From an uncultured Anaerolineaceae bacterium (lineage in GTDB: Bacteria > Chloroflexota > Anaerolineae > Promineifilales > Promineifilaceae), in the NCBI GenBank assembly GCA_937967805.1, contig CALBTC010000490.1:1-14546 (forward strand): a stretch of 14,546 bases of DNA, in the 5' to 3' direction. Positions 14,424 through 14,546 of the stretch are shown here, one piece after another. The translations under genes and the position numbers were made by a program. Each line of letters opens with the position of its first letter. Position 1 is the first letter of the stretch. A model generated the notes under the pieces. The model saw only the letters and a program-made list of their open reading frames with translations. It ran no database searches and was not told the origin of the DNA.

Positions 14424-14546
14424 TGGTAAATCTGCACGATGCGTTTGATGGCGTAGATCGCTTCAGACGGTTTGACCGGGTTGCTCGGTAACTCCATGCG
14501 CTCTACCAGCCGGTTGAGGATCTGGTTGGCCAGGGTGAAGCCGTTG
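14414..14546 (-). CDS. C-terminal end of an unrecognised protein (partial)
   Basis: On the minus strand the frame from the right edge to TGA at 14416-14414 encodes 43 residues beginning NGFTLANQILNRLVERMELP and ending IYHYD. It has a plausible soluble helical composition, and its codon use resembles the neighbours. The rest lies outside the window. It overlaps the end of the convergent HEAT-like/2TM gene by 10 nt. No family is recognised. Confidence 0.6.
   Translation of the reverse strand, partial: NGFTLANQILNRLVERMELPSNPVKPSEAIYAIKRIVQIYHYD

Overview
The window looks like a piece of an uncultured bacterial chromosome, roughly 55% G+C, most plausibly from the Chloroflexota (Anaerolineae-like). 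That placement is an inference from the style and mix of the proteins and was not tested. Genes are tightly packed, several neighbours share ATGA or GTGA stop/start overlaps, and the gaps hold palindromic repeats. I see no rRNA, tRNA, CRISPR array, transposase or phage gene.

Layout. 1-3178 (minus): N-terminal 1059 codons of a secreted GH13 pullulanase, with signal peptide, four X25-type modules in an A-B-A-B order, pullulanase N2 domain, CBM48 and most of the catalytic barrel; it runs off the left edge. 3382-5586 (plus): a coupled cassette of a membrane-anchored Mrr-like nuclease, a possible 37-codon micro-ORF, a nucleotidyltransferase and a histidine phosphatase. 5680-7059 (plus): an M20 metallopeptidase. 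11239-7132 (minus): a three-gene operon of a solute-binding lipoprotein, a glycerate 2-kinase and a phosphoglucomutase/phosphomannomutase. 11282-11604: a complex leader with a possible upstream ORF, a strong intrinsic terminator, an 11-bp hairpin and a dispersed palindromic repeat, leading into an ABC-F ATPase (11605-13239, plus). 13407-14423 (plus): a helical-repeat protein with two membrane segments, resembling 2TM proteins of conflict systems. 14414-14546 (minus): the last 43 codons of an unrecognised protein, overlapping it tail to tail.

How they fit together. Pullulanase, solute-binding lipoprotein, phosphohexomutase and glycerate kinase point to extracellular alpha-glucan use and central carbon metabolism; M20 peptidase points to peptide use. 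The nuclease cassette, ABC-F protein and 2TM protein look like stress, translation or defence functions, but none can be assigned to a known defence system from sequence alone.

The strongest non-gene signal is the 8-bp palindrome ACGGCCGT. I count 21 copies by eye against about 0.3 expected from base composition. It occurs in all three reading frames of unrelated genes, much like the HIP1 palindrome of cyanobacteria. Second is a palindromic intergenic repeat present in two copies (7058-7133 and 11521-11585). Third is the leader-ORF plus terminator arrangement upstream of the ABC-F gene, which resembles transcription attenuation.
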